A stretch of DNA of 64,000 nt from Omphiscola glabra. Taxonomy: Eukaryota > Mollusca > Gastropoda > Lymnaeidae. Below are positions 24,996-37,355 of this stretch, piece after piece (position 1 is the stretch's first letter; every line of letters starts with the position of its first letter). Under the pieces are notes generated by a model. The model saw only the letters and a list, made by a program, of their open reading frames with translations. It was not told the origin of the DNA and searched no databases. Made by a program: the position numbers and the translations under genes. The stretch covers positions 5,576,562 through 5,640,561 of the forward strand of contig OZ024810.1 in the NCBI GenBank assembly GCA_964017045.1, given 5' to 3'.

Positions 24996-25350
24996 GGTAG
25001 GGAGTGCTTTGTTCTGAAGTAGCCAGTGCTTTGTTCTGAGGTAGCCAGTGCTTTGTTCTGAGGTAGCCAGTGCTTTGTTCTGACGGTAGCCAGCGCTTTG
25101 TTCTGACGGTAGCCAGTGCTTTGTTCTGACGGTAGCCAGCGCTTTGTTCTGACGGTAGCCAGTGCTTTGTTCTGACGGTAGCTAGTGCTTTGTTCTGACG
25201 GTAGCCAGCGCTTTGTTCTGACGGTAGCTAGTGCTTTGTTCTGACGGTAGCCAGCGCTTTGTTCTGACGGTAGCCAGTGCTTTGTTCTGACGGTAGCCAG
25301 CGCTTTGTTCTGACGGTAGCCAGTGCTTTGTTCTGACGGTAGCTAGTGCA
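24996..25350. repeat. 23-bp minisatellite, about 15 copies
   Basis: Units are GTAGCCAGTGCTTTGTTCTG plus ACG. CCAGCG, CCAGTG and CTAGTG variants alternate along the array, hinting at a 46-bp sub-period. Confidence 0.95.
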
Positions 25351-26818
25351 CCCGAGTTGTGTATTGATAAACAGAACAGTCAACAGTTAACAACAAACCC
25401 ATACAAGAGCGCCATTCTGGAGACAAGTGATGGTCTCCAGCGAGAAAACAGTTTAATGAAAAACGACAAAAATTGGACGAAGACAAGTGGAGAGAACCCT
25501 TTTAGAAAATAGAAAAAATCGAAGTTATCTGCCGACAGGAAGGCGGGTTTGTTTTCGCAGACTACAAGGAGGCCCTGCAAGTGTGCTGGTCAGTACCTGA
25601 CATCTTCTCTTGTCCGACATGGGGGACTGACGGGGTGTTATGGCAATCTCCAATAAATCAGGAATAAACATTGTTGGAAATTCTAAGAATATATATCATC
25701 ACTATATTTTTGTATTGCCAATCTCAACACAAAATAATTTTTTCGTATGGAACAGTTTAAATACATACTTCTATATTCTATATCATTTCTACAAGTGTCG
25801 GATTTAAACGTTAGCAAAACAACAAGTGCAATAACAAGCCTGACTAGGCTTGCCGCCCATCACTGTCCTGTCACCTCCTAATGTTTGGTCCTAGGGTTTC
25901 TGACTTTTGTTTGAGCTTCTATTTTTGTAACCTTCAAAGTGCACGTCTGATGTTTGTCTAAAATGATAAATAACCAGTCCTAAGACATTAGTGCAAGACG
26001 TCACAACACAGTGTGGGCTTGCACTCACGGGAGCTGTATAGTACTTCAGCTTTGATAAAACCTTCGGTAAAACGGAACAAAGAGTTGCCTGTTGTTTAGT
26101 ACTTCATGGTGCTATAAGACTTACTGTAACGTTTAACGGTAGACTTATGGGATTTAATGACAAAATTAACTAACTTAAATAATATTTGTCAGATTCATTC
26201 AACACTGTGGCAGGTGATTGGCCACTACAACCGTTTCATGCACACACATGGGAGCCCGATGTAGATCCACTAACAAGCCAACCAAACTTTATTCATTTTC
26301 AAATCTCTTCCGTGACCAACATTTTGGAGCGATTTACTGGGTTTACCGCTATCACAACCGCCTCGAGGCTATCAAATCACGACGCTGTGTTTTTGGACAG
26401 TCAGGGTTTCTAAAATTGCTTCAGCTTTCACATTATTGTCCATAGATGTCCCGTCTCATACTTCCTTTAACCTTCCTTCATTCATTTGAACTGGTCTCAA
26501 AATCTCACCCCTAGTCGAGCATACCATTCAGCTTACCAGCATGTGTTATATTTTGAACTGGATAGTGAACTAGGTTGCAGTAGCTGGATAAATCTCTAAG
26601 AATGTAATAATGGAGCTTTGACGTCAAAACTCAATTTCGCTAAACGGTATGATGAGTTTGGACAACAAGTTAGAAACTGCCACTCATGCTTGCGATCGTT
26701 GGTCCAGGTGCTAGAAGGTTATCATCGGGGTCGGTTGGCACTTGGAAGCTCGGGCATGTTTTATTTTTTGAGATCCGTTGAACGATTGTCTGAATAATTT
26801 AATGTCGAGGTAATAAAA
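25351..26818. other. Single-copy spacer
   Basis: Mixed composition, no repeat. Two overlapping plus-strand frames (26186-26413 and 26218-26445) look unremarkable, and I recognise no protein. Confidence 0.5.
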
Positions 26819-27580
26819 AACACAATATAACTAATAAGTTGTTGCACTGCTCACAGCACTAAAACTTTAGACACAATATAACTAATAAGTTGTTGCACTG
26901 CTCACAGCACTAAAACTTTAGACACAATATAACTAATAAGTTGTTGCGCGGCTCACAGCACTAAAACTTTAGACACAATATAACTAATAAGTTGTTGCAC
27001 TGCTCACAGCACTAAAACTTTAGACACAATATAACTAATAAGATGTTGCACTGCTCACAGCACTAAAACTTTAGACACAATATAACTAATAAGTTGTTGC
27101 ACTGCTCACAGCACTAAAACTTTAGACACAATATAACTAATAAGTTGTTGCACTGCTCACAGCACTAAAACTTTAGACACAATATAACTAATAAGTTGTT
27201 GCACTGCTCACAGCACTAAAACTTTAGACACAATATAACTAATAAGATGTTGCACTGCTCACAGCACTAAAACTTTAGACACAATATAACTAATAAGTTG
27301 TTGCACTGCTCACAGCACTAAAACTTTAGACACAATATAACTAATAAGATGTTGCACTGCTCACAGCACTAAAACTTTAGACACAATATAACTAATAAGT
27401 TGTTGCGCGGCTCACAGCACTAAAACTTTAGACACAATATAACTAATAAGTTGTTGCACTGCTCACAGCACTAAAACTTTAGACACAATATAACTAATAA
27501 GATGTTGCACTGCTCACAGCACTAAAACTTTAGACACAATATAACTAATAAGTTGTTGCGCGGCTCACAGCACTAAAACT
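26819..27580. repeat. 51-bp minisatellite, about 15 copies
   Basis: Units start AACTAATAAGTTGTTGCACT and include GCTCACAGCACTAAAACTTT. The TTGCGCGG variant occurs at 26946, 27405 and 27558, that is 9 and 3 units apart. A GATGTT variant is also scattered through. Copies are otherwise nearly identical, so the array looks young. Confidence 0.96.
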
Positions 27581-28782
27581 GGTGACATGTCTTGTGTAAA
27601 CTCCAGGGAGCCTGGTGTAATAAATTGGTTGGCTTCAATTTGGACTGGCAAGGGACGCCCTGTCATTCATGACGTTAAAGTCCATAAATTTTATCGTCAC
27701 ATACAGACGAGAATTGCTGTACACATTGGCTCGGCGGCCCACTGGCTCGGCGGCACATTGTAATTAGTTACCGCGCTATTTTTGCGTTCTTCTGTTGTCT
27801 TTTTTTGTTGTTGTTTTTTTTTTTTTGTTTTTTTTTTTTAAATATATCTTGTGTAGCCTTGCTCAACAACTTAAAGGCAAACTTGGCCAACTTAAAGTCT
27901 AGACTGTGATGATATCATGGAGGAATATTGTTAGTTTCACAAGTTGCAAGCAAGAGCCATACAAAAACATTTCGTTGTACCGATGGTTAGAACTCCGTTT
28001 CATTTTGCGACACTGACTGACAAAAGATGTATGTAAATAAAAGAGCCCTTAAACGAGATGGTGCATATCAGTGACATACTAAATATTATGACATATAAAT
28101 AGATGAAAGCATTCACTCAAAATAACTTTCTGGTTTTCTCATTTTTTGTAGATCCTTTCCATTTACTTCGCCTTTGTTCGTGTGTTTCTAGCTAGCAAAT
28201 CTTCAGACGGCTAATTGACCCACTTCCCGTCAACTTATCTAAGTAAACTTGGGACATAGACTCTTTGCCGATGACAACACATTCTAATAAATTTTCAGAC
28301 CAACTAACCAACCCCTAAAAATCAGTTTTTCCCTGTCTAACAAGGGTAAGATGAAAGAAATATGACGTCACCGATTTCACGAAATAAAATTCGCGAGAAC
28401 TGCGCTAAATGAAATTCTTTTTTTAAAAAATAGAATATCGCTAGTTCGAAAGGTGCTTAATATTTTTTTTTCTGAAATTATTGGTTTTTAATAAATCTGC
28501 GATGTAAAAGCAGGTGGGTCATTAGAATATTGCAATACAATAAAATTTAAAAAAATGCATATAAGGGTTTATACGAATAACTTTGAGTCTATTGACGACT
28601 GAATGTTCCCCCTCTAACGCTAGAAATAGATTTAAGTTATTGAAATAGTGAAATAACTACAGTGTGCAGAGATATTCGTACGTGTTTTTTGGGGGGGTCT
28701 TAACCGGTATACTACGTCATACGTCGTGTTATTTCATGATTTACTTTATGCTAACATATGAATCTGATCTGTGAGGCAGCCA
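27581..28782. other. AT-rich spacer
   Basis: Contains a two-copy CTGGCTCGGCGGC-like duplication (about 27728-27760) and a long T/G-poor T tract at 27797-27840. No gene seen. Confidence 0.55.
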
Positions 28783-29540
28783 GTGTGCTTGTGTGGTGGT
28801 GGGGGTGCTTGTGTGGTGGTGGGGGAGTGTGCTTGTGTTGTGGTGGGGGGTGTGCTTGTGTGGTGGTAAGGGAGTGTGCTTGTGTGGTGGTGGGGGGTGT
28901 GCTTGTGTGGTGGTAAGGGAGTGTGCTTGTGTGGTGGTGGGGGGTGTGCTTGTGTGGTGGTAAGGGAGTGTGCTTGTGTTGTGGTGGGGGTGTGCTTGTG
29001 TGGTGGTAAGGGAGTGTGCTTGTGTGGTTTTGGGGAGTGTGCTTGTGTGGTGGTTGGGGAATGTGCGTGTGTAGTGGTGGGGGATTGTGCTTGTGTTGTG
29101 GTGGGGGTGTGCTTGTGTTGTGGTGGGGGAGTTGTGCTTGTGGGGGGTAGGGAAGTGTGCTTGTGTGGTGGTAAGGGAGTGTGCTTGTGTGGTGGTAGGG
29201 GAGTGTGCTTGTGTTGTGGTGGGGGTGTGCTTGTGTGGTGGTAAGGGAGTGTGCTTGTGTGGTGGTGGGGGAGTTGTGCTTGTGGGGGGGTAGGGAATTG
29301 TGCTTGTGTGGTGGTAAGGGAGTGTGCTTGTGTGGTGGTGGGGGAGTTGTGCTTGTGGGGGTGGGGATTGGGGAGTGGGCTTGTGTGGTGGTGTGGGTGA
29401 GTGTGCTTGTGTGGTGGTGGGAGTTGGGGAGTGTTCTTGTGTGGTGGTGGTGATTGGGGAGTGGGCTTGTGTGGTGGTGTGGGTGAGTCTACTTGTGTGG
29501 AGGTGGGGGTTGGGGAGTTTCCTGTGTGGAGGTGGGGGTT
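28783..29540. repeat. G/T-rich 24-26-bp minisatellite, about 30 copies
   Basis: Units resemble GTGTGCTTGTGTGGTGGT followed by GGGGGA or AAGGGA. The plus strand is almost free of A and C apart from fixed positions. Runs of G3-G7 recur in every unit. Open frames rich in CVCLCGG arise from the repeat. Confidence 0.94.
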
Positions 29541-31334
29541 CGAATCGATTCCAAACAGCAGATAAAGTATTTTGATATTCAGTTTAATTACTAAAAATTA
29601 GAATATTTGTTTAAAAATCGATTATTTTTCATTGTGTTGCCATAGGGTTTGTTATGTAATGGCGGAAATATATTAATAGAACATCCGGGCATTCAATTTG
29701 GTCAATTTCATTAAATGGCGGAAAAAATTTCATAAAACCTCTGGATATTCCGTTTGGGCAATTTCTCAACAGTTGTTAGGTACCTCTACGTTGATGCGCG
29801 TCAGTCAAGTGGGTTTCAAACTAGACGAAAACCTTTTTTCAACTTTTTAATGAACGATGTTTTACAAACAAATTGTTACTACTATATATAAGCTGAAACA
29901 CATTTTGTTAGCAGCCATATTTTTACAAAAACTGTGTTTAAAAATAGTAGCATTACATAGTGCGATCTGATGTTTTCCTGTCTTAAAAATGACAGACCAT
30001 AGACTATATCTTGTCAATGCAGAAGTAATATTGTCAGGCATTCTTGGAATAACTTTACAAATTCAAAATAGAAACATCTTTTTTTTTTTTTTAAACACGT
30101 TAGACCTATAATTAGAATGGTAAACATATATTTTTATCAACATAATCTTCACACCAGATTGTTTCATTACCTTATCAAGATTCCCTGACGTCATAGACAT
30201 TCATCATTGTCCAAGACACCGTCTAAACACTTGTTCCACCTCACGGGCTGTTCTATAGTCCGTTCACAGTCAAATGTTCCAATAGTAGAAGAATTAACAG
30301 CAACCGTCCACACTTAGAAGTTGTTTTATTTTTCTGTTCAACCACCGTGAAAAGAATCTTCACGAAACGCCTGTGTCCTTAAGGTCAAACAATTTAATCA
30401 AAGTCTAGAAAAGCGTCAATCTTCACTAAGTTCTTTTTTCCCTCTCACCGGCACTACAGACACATTAACATTCACCAAATCTGGAGCTTTGCTGGTCGCC
30501 TGGATCTGTCTCATTAATTCACTTTTTTTCTCTCTCCCTTTCACTGCAATCAAGTTAGAATATGTTTTAAATTCTACAGTTAGTCCGCGGGATTTGGGAC
30601 AAGAAAATTGAAATGCAAGTTTGAAAATAGGTTTTTAGTTTTCTTTTCTATTAAGAACATTTTTTTTTTCATTTATAAGTTGAATAATTGCATTCCTTGA
30701 TGTTTCTATCTCTATTTTCAAATATATATATCATATTTATTTTACCTGATTCAATCAAAAGACATAATTACAAAAGTTCCGGTACAGCTCTAAAGTCCAC
30801 AATTGTTCCCGTATTGCTCTAAAGTCCAGCGCTCCACCTATCACCTATGAATAATTGAGTACCAGAGACCTGCTCACGAGTAGTTATACACTTCTGCCAT
30901 CCGCTAAGGCCGCTCACTCGTGCTACATCTCCTTAACACCGTGAGCCCCTGGGTCACCACATGCTAGGAGCACCGTGATGGTGGGCCCGTCCATGTTCTT
31001 GGTGGGTTTTTTTCTTCACTTCCGCGTTACCACTGCACGCGAACGATACGCGTGCGAACATTGGGGCTCGTGCCCTGTCCGTTATTTTTCTCCCCACCCC
31101 CCTTTTCCTCCATTGAACAATGTGCATCATAACAAGAGAACCGTGCACAATGTTATAGCATGGCGGCCCCTTGATTGGACTTTTTTTGCAAAATGAGATA
31201 TTTTCTTTTGATGGTTCATGTCTCCCTAAATTCCTCATAAAGAGGCGTTAAAAAAAAATTTTTTTTATTAATATTATTATTTCATAATCTTTAACCTTGA
31301 GCCCAGTAATACATTTTTTTCTCATAGATGCAGA
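29541..31334. other. Single-copy spacer, about 1.8 kb
   Basis: AT-rich. Around 30780-30830 the phrase GCTCTAAAGTCCA occurs twice, 36-37 bp apart. Overlapping frames on both strands at 30954-31238 sit in balanced-composition DNA but are not recognised. No RNA gene or transposon end was found. Confidence 0.5.
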
Positions 31335-31790
31335 TGAGAGTATGTAAGATATATTGTATTGTATGTAAGATATATATTTGAGTATGTAAGATATATATGA
31401 TTGTATGTAAGATATATATGAGAGTATGTAATATACATATGATTGTATGTAAGGTATATATGATTGTATGAAAGATATATATGAGAGTATGTAAGATATA
31501 TCTGATTGTATGTAAGATATATATGAGAGTATGTAAGATACATATGATTGTATGTAAGGTATATATGATTGTATGTAAGATATATATGAGAGTATGTAGG
31601 ATATATGAGTATGTAAAAATTATATCAGTATGTAGGATATATTTGATTATGTAATATATATGTAAATGTGTTATGTAATATATTTATGAACGTATATAAG
31701 ATTATATAAGTATGAGGGATATAATTGAGTATGTAAAATATATTATAAGTATGTAAAATATATATATGAGCTTATGTAATATATATGAGA
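31335..31790. repeat. AT-rich 20/21-bp array, degenerate to the right
   Basis: Copies of GTATGTAAGATATATATGA plus two bases, regular to about 31600, then loosely spaced ATGTAATATATATGAG copies to 31790. Confidence 0.9.
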
Positions 31791-31898
31791 AATTGTTTGA
31801 TGTTTTGTTTCTAGAAAGCGTCCCTGACCTTTGTCCCTCTGTCATCGACACTGCTTTATACAGTTGAAACAAACAATTCATTAAAAAGATGTATTAGT

Positions 31899-32031
31899 TT
31901 GGTGACAGCAATGCGTGAACTTCCCATCTAGTAGATATAGCCCGCCAAACATTGGTGACAGCAATGCGGGAACTTCCCATCTACTAGATATAGCCCGCCA
32001 AACATTGGTGACAGCAATGCGTGAACTTCCA
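31899..32031. repeat. 53-bp repeat, 2.5 copies
   Basis: GGTGACAGCAATGCG starts at 31901, 31954 and 32007. The two complete copies differ at few positions. Confidence 0.9.
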
Positions 32032-32900
32032 ATCTACCAAAGTTACTTTACAAAACATGAACTCAAGTAACGCACATTTGAGAATCACAATTTCTTGCTA
32101 CACCCCTTCCCCTTATGATTCGCCACTGCACACTTTTTATTTCACGCCCATGAACTATAGTAATATATTTATGTTCCCACCACTTTTAAACCGAATATTT
32201 ATTGCACCATATTTAAATCGAGACGATTTCATGCTCCGAAAAGTAAAGAAAATGTTACGCACCAAAGACAGTTGTGTTATATAAAAAAATATATCATTTA
32301 GCGTGGTTATCGGGAATTGTATTTTGCGAGCTATCCGGAAAAGGAAGCAGTCACACGAAAAGAAAAATATATATAAGAGATATGACAAAATGTTCTAGTT
32401 ATTTGTATTTAAACGAATAGTTTCATTTAAAATATTTCGTGGTCTGTATGGGGGTGGAGCAGGAGGTGAGAGAGAGAGAGGGTGAGAGACACAACAACAT
32501 CACTTTAAATTTTAAACAAACTTGAGCGTCTAAAATATATGGTTACCAATCTCAGATATCTTAAACGATGTCACAAGCAGCACTAACCCGCCCCCTCCAT
32601 TGTTGTCTAGTATCTCCCGCTCTTTGTTGTCACAATGTAACACAGGGCGATGTTGTCGGTGTTTTGTCAACAGCTGACCTATCCAATTTCATATATTTGA
32701 CCCGAAGGAATTGGATCAAATGAAATATCAGAACATAGCATTGTGTCGACCTTGGGGAGTGACCTTGGGGAGTCTTTAGTTACCGTCACTGTGAATTGGG
32801 CGGGGGTGGGGGGATATCCTCGTTTTCTGGATTTGTAAGATTTAATAAACAATAAAGAACATCTAACTCTAGCATTGCAGGACATTCTTATGTTGGACAT
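32032..32900. other. Single-copy spacer
   Basis: A short GA run lies at about 32468-32482. Short frames on both strands are unconvincing. Confidence 0.5.
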
Positions 32901-33478
32901 TTTTAACAGATAAGTTTAACAGATGAGTTTAACAGATGAGTTTAACAAATGAGTTTAACAGATGAGTTTAACACATGAGTTTAACAGATGAGTTTAACAG
33001 ATGAGCTTAACAGATGAGCTTAACAGATGAGTTTAACAAATGAGTTTAACAGATGAGTTTAACAGATGAGCTTAACAGATGAGTTTAACAAATGAGTTTA
33101 ACAGATGAGCTTAACAGCTGAGTTTAACAGATGAACTTAACAGATGATCTTAACAGCTGAGTTTAACAGATGAACTTAACAGATGATATTTACAGATGAG
33201 CTTAACAGACGAGCTTAACAGATGAGCTTAACAGATAAGTTTACCAGATGAGCTTAACAGATGAGCTTAACAGATGAGCTTAACAGATGAGTTTAACAGA
33301 TGAGTTTAACAGATGAGTTTAACAGATGAGTTTAACAGATGAGTTTAACATATGTGTTTAACAGATGAGTTTAACAGATGAGTTTAACATATGTGTTTTA
33401 CAGATGAGCTTAACAGATGAGCTTAACAGACGAGTTTAACATATGTGTTTAACAGATGAGTTAAACAGATGAGTTTAC
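32901..33478. repeat. 13-bp minisatellite, about 44 copies
   Basis: Unit GTTTAACAGATGA, with GCTTAACAGATGA as a common second form, plus AAATGA, CATATGT and GCTGA variants. The left edge (TTTTTAACAGATAA) grades into the flank. Confidence 0.96.
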
Positions 33479-33973
33479 CCTTTGCTCGACAGATAAATCC
33501 AACGTTTCATCTAACTATACAATAAAACCTTGCTCATTCGAGATTGGTGAAATCTCCCATCGCCGCAAAGTTCACTGGAACCTAATTTGCACGAGTGATT
33601 CGTTCACAGATGTGCGAAATTTTCGAAATACCCAGCAGAAGTTCTCATGTTGAATTCTTGAAATGTTTACGTGGTCATACTTTTCAGTGTATAATCGTTG
33701 CGAAAAACTTTGTTAGTGAATATTCTATTGTTTCTTTACGCTGTATTGCACTCCTATTTATTCCAATCATTTTTTTAAAAACGTTAAATGGAACTAAAGT
33801 GCTTCGAGCTAATGATTCGTGTCATGTTTGTAGGGGTCAAACTCTGGAAATAAATATGTATTAGAATTTTCAGTGACTTGTTCCAAGCATTCGCAATTCC
33901 TCGTGATCCGTGACAGGTTCTGGCACTTAACTTCGCGACTGTTGGAGGTATTACTATATCTCTATTATATTGC
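33479..33973. other. Single-copy spacer
   Basis: No supported feature. A minus-strand frame at 33784-33975 has some protein-like residues but no family match. Confidence 0.5.
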
Positions 33974-34206
33974 ATTTATTCATAGTGTATATCTAATCTT
34001 ATTCATGATGTATATATATAATCTTATTTATAGTGTATATATTTAATCTTATTCATAGTGTATATATCTAATTTCATTCATAGTGTATGTCTAATCTTAT
34101 TCATAGTGTGTATATCTCATCTTATTCATGGTGTATATATATAAAATTATTCATAGGGTATATATTTAATCTTATTCATAGTATATATATCTAATCTTAT
34201 TCATAG
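33974..34206. repeat. 25-bp AT-rich array, left part
   Basis: About nine copies of CTTATTCATAGTGTATATAT plus CTAAT, varying by one or two bases in length. The array stops at TTCATAG exactly where the LINE begins, and a related copy reappears after the LINE (35097-35121). Confidence 0.9.
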
Positions 34207-35052
34207 TTTGGCCTGATCATCAGCTTAAAGAAAACCAACATTATGGCACAGGACGCTGACTCTCTCCCCACTATCTCCATCGACGACTGCGACTTGGATG
34301 CTGTTGACAGATTCACATATCTAGGGTCGAACATTTCGAGCACCCTCTCAATGGAGGATGAGATAAGTGGTAGGATAGGGAAGGCCGCAACTGTCATGGC
34401 GAGACTGAAGAAAAGAGTCTGGTCCAATGCCAAACTTACAACAAGAGCTAAGCTGCAAGTATACCAGGCCTGCGTACTGAGCACACGCCTCTATGGATGC
34501 GAGTCTTGGACCACATACACCAGGCACGAAAAAAGGCTCAATGGCTTCTACCTCAGATGCCTGCGCAGCATCCTTGACATCAAATGGCAAGAAAAAGTCC
34601 CCAACACGGATGTCCTGTCTCAAACAAATATGTGCAGCGTCCCAGCCATTTTAATCCAAAGACGCCTCCGCTGGCTTCGGCACGTCAAGCGAATGCAACT
34701 TGGTCGCATACCTAAGGTCGTGCTGTACAGCGAGCTGGCGACAGAGAAAAGGTCAGTTGGACGGCCTCGTCTCAGATACTTAGACATATGCAAAAGAGAC
34801 ATGAAGGCGGCCAACATCAACATCTCAAATTGGGAGGACCTGGCGGAGGATCGATCCACATGGCAGGGCATCGTGAAGGAAGGATCACTACGTGCCGAGG
34901 AGCTCTACAGGGCGGAAGCAGCTGTAAAGAGAGAGCAGAGAAAGACCAGAAAACACTGCTCCACCGCATTCGTGTGTGGGACATGCAAAATAGACTGCCA
35001 CTCGAGGATCGGTCTCACTAGCCACACCAAGAGCTGCAATCAGAAAAGATAA
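34207..35052 (+). CDS. LINE reverse transcriptase C-terminal part, 281 residues, 5'-truncated
   Basis: The frame opens at the truncation point (FGLIISLKKTNIMAQ, the segment that follows the catalytic YADD/FADD box in this family) and runs unbroken to TAA at 35050-35052. Landmarks: RFTYLGSNISS (about 34309-34341), a conserved STRLYGCESWTTY (about 34480-34518), RCLRSILDIKW (about 34555-34587), RRLRWLRHVKRM (34660-34695), and a terminal zinc-finger-like C-x2-C-x12-H-x3-C (about 34975-35034). These match the usual tail of one group of animal LINE proteins. The polymerase catalytic residues are missing, so it cannot act alone. The first Met (34243) is internal, not a true start. Confidence 0.88.
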   Translation, partial: FGLIISLKKTNIMAQDADSLPTISIDDCDLDAVDRFTYLGSNISSTLSMEDEISGRIGKAATVMARLKKRVWSNAKLTTRAKLQVYQACVLSTRLYGCESWTTYTRHEKRLNGFYLRCLRSILDIKWQEKVPNTDVLSQTNMCSVPAILIQRRLRWLRHVKRMQLGRIPKVVLYSELATEKRSVGRPRLRYLDICKRDMKAANINISNWEDLAEDRSTWQGIVKEGSLRAEELYRAEAAVKREQRKTRKHCSTAFVCGTCKIDCHSRIGLTSHTKSCNQKR

Positions 35053-35096
35053 ATATATCGTCTCTCATAGACGGAAAGATGCCATACCATATCCAA
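34207..35096 (+). mobile_element. 5'-truncated LINE inserted in a minisatellite
   Basis: The insertion carries the last third of a LINE protein and about 40 bp of 3' untranslated DNA. It is flanked on both sides by 25-bp array sequence: CTTATTCATAG on the left and CTTTCATAG on the right, which could be a target-site duplication of 7-11 bp. Truncation at the 5' end is normal for target-primed reverse transcription. The intact frame suggests a fairly recent event. Clade unassigned. Confidence 0.85.
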
Positions 35097-35121
35097 TCCT
35101 TTCATAGTTCATATATCTAAT
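35097..35121. repeat. 25-bp array, right remnant
   Basis: One diverged copy (TTCATAGTTCATATATCTAAT) continues the array found to the left of the LINE. Confidence 0.7.
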
Positions 35122-35989
35122 CAAATAACAATAAATTGTTTGCATTACTCTTTGCTCTCAACTAAATAGTCGATTATTGAGTTCACTTGTAGCGTATTCA
35201 AATGTTATGTTCATGGTTGTGATATGTTGGCAGTCAAAATACGTTCAATACTATTGCGTTCGATAATAGATAGTACCTTATACGTCTAGAAAATATATGT
35301 TTGTACTATCTAACCTCGAATGACAGATATAAGAGTATATATAATTAATGTATGTTAATTCTTAAGTTCATGCTTATGGTTGTTAAATTGTGTGTACAGC
35401 GTGGTGAGCCCAGCCCTAGGTTGGGTACTACGCTATAAAAAACGTCTTATAAAAATAATAATATGCAGTGAAACCGGGAAATAACGAACCCTCAGATGGC
35501 GATAGCCCTGGCATATGCGTCGACACACAACGGCACGGAGTGATGATTTAGCACTGACCTATGTAGCACCACCCCTGCAAATAGCACCATCCCTTAAAAT
35601 AGAACCACCCCTTCAAAAAGCCTAATTTTTGCTTCATTCCTATTGGTTTGCATTACTTCCAGGCTGTATTTTAATCCCCTGAACAGCTAATGAGCCCACC
35701 AGCCCTCAAAACAGATGTCGTATAATAGTGGGCCCTCAAGATGTCGACCGAGAGCCCCTAACAATTGTCCGGACATAAAAATTATACTTAAAAAAAAGTT
35801 GCAGATCTTGTATTTCATTTCTACCAACCAATCTTCAGAGCAGTTCATCTCTCCACTTCGACCAAACTGTGGACAACCAGTGAGTCTGGTCGTACTTATA
35901 TTTAAGCTCACATGACATTTGTTAAGGATTTTTTTCAGGAAAATGTTAACAAGTGATCGGGCATATAATTTTGATTAAAGAAATGTGTT
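35122..35989. other. Spacer with a retroposon-like 3' end
   Basis: Apart from the hairpin described at 35398-35464, this is AT-rich single-copy DNA. A TAGCACCAC-like phrase occurs twice near 35564-35590. Complementary short frames at 35687-35915 are not recognised. Confidence 0.5.
35398..35464 (+). mobile_element. Hairpin and AAT tail, likely LINE/SINE 3' end
   Basis: AGCGTGGT pairs with ACTACGCT and GCCCAGCC pairs with GGTTGGGT (G-T pairs allowed), forming a stem-loop over 35398-35433. It is followed by TATAAAAAACGTCTTATA and an AATAATAAT stretch. A 3' stem-loop plus short tandem tail is typical of CR1/L2-type LINEs and SINEs that use them. The 5' extent could not be set. Confidence 0.4.
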
Positions 35990-36409
35990 GAAATATAAAA
36001 TTTAAACGTTAAAACCATTGAAATATATTATCTAAACATTAAAACCTGTGAAATCTATAATCTAAACATTTAAACCATTGAACTATATTATCTAAACATT
36101 TAAACCATTGAACTATATTATCTAAACATTTAAACCATTGAACTATATAATCTAACATTTAAACCATTGAACAATATAATCTAAACATTTAAACCATTGA
36201 ACTATATAATCTAAACATTTAAACCATTGAACTATATAATCTAAACATTTAAACCATTGAACTATATAATCTAAACATTTAAACCATTGAACTATATAAT
36301 CTAAACATTTAAACCATTGAACTATATAATCTAAACATTTAAACCATTGAACTATATAATCTAAACATTTAAACCATTGAACTATATAATCTAAACATTT
36401 AAACCATTG
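35990..36409. repeat. 30-bp minisatellite, 14 copies
   Basis: Units are TCTAAACATTTAAACCATTG plus AACTATATAA. The left copies are more diverged; those from about 36180 to 36400 are practically identical. The 10-codon length opens a minus-strand frame (VQWFKCLDYI repeated). Confidence 0.96.
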
Positions 36410-37355
36410 CTGTTGCGCATAATTGAAGATTTTCTGGATGAAATATAAGAACAGAGCCTTCATGATTTAATTATCAAGAAAATATAAACGATTATGTTTA
36501 GTGTATTCCAAGTTTTTATGATAAGAACAAGGTCTATAGAAACTTTCCCGTGATTTCTTCAAGTGAGCCAACTTCCTTGTTTCATTACTGAATCACCCAA
36601 AAAAAAAAAAATAAAAAAAAAAAAAAAAGATACAATATAAAGTTAAAATAAAACAAATGTAGTGAGCACTTGTTACAACAATTCTCCACAAATACGCTTA
36701 ATATCAAAGGCCATAATATGTTACTATATGGCTAGCTCAAATTCAAATGTAATCCATTTTTCTCAAAAACAATCCTATTCAAGGTCATGACATATTTCAG
36801 AAGAGCTCCCACGAGGCTCGATCAATGACATTACTGTATTCAGCTGAACCCGGTTTACCATTCTAAGACTTAATCAGTCATATCTGTCATTTATTACGTA
36901 CACGAGATCGCAGCTCTCATAAATAAGCCTCTATCTGCCTACATCAGAACCCAGGCCAAAAAAGGATTTATCTATTAAATTCCTGCTGTGCTTTTCCATT
37001 AGGTCATGTCTAATACACGAACCAATCAGATGAGTCCCCACTGGTGAAAGCAGAACTTTGTATCTATTTAAAGACTGCGTATTCTCTAACCCCCGACAAG
37101 GGTAGGTAAACAAACAACGGATGTAGTGGTCGCATTTAAGGTTAGTATGCAGAGAGTATATTTTCTAAAAATATGAATCATGACGTAATTGTATCGCTAT
37201 ATTAGGTATGTTCTTGATAAAAAATACACTGTTTACTGATCCCATTTCTTTGTAAACAAAAATAACTAGCTGACGATACATATAATTGTTATTTCGTCAC
37301 TGTTAAGTCGGTCAACATTTAGTCAACACATAATGAAAGATGACTTTCAAATAAT
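36410..37355. other. AT-rich spacer
   Basis: An A-rich tract lies at 36598-36629. No gene recognised; the minus-strand frame 36931-37113 is short and unassigned. Confidence 0.5.

Noticed and set aside
33784..33975. Minus-strand frame resembling a LINE C-terminus
   Set aside because: The resemblance is only a few residues long and I could not align it with any conserved segment.
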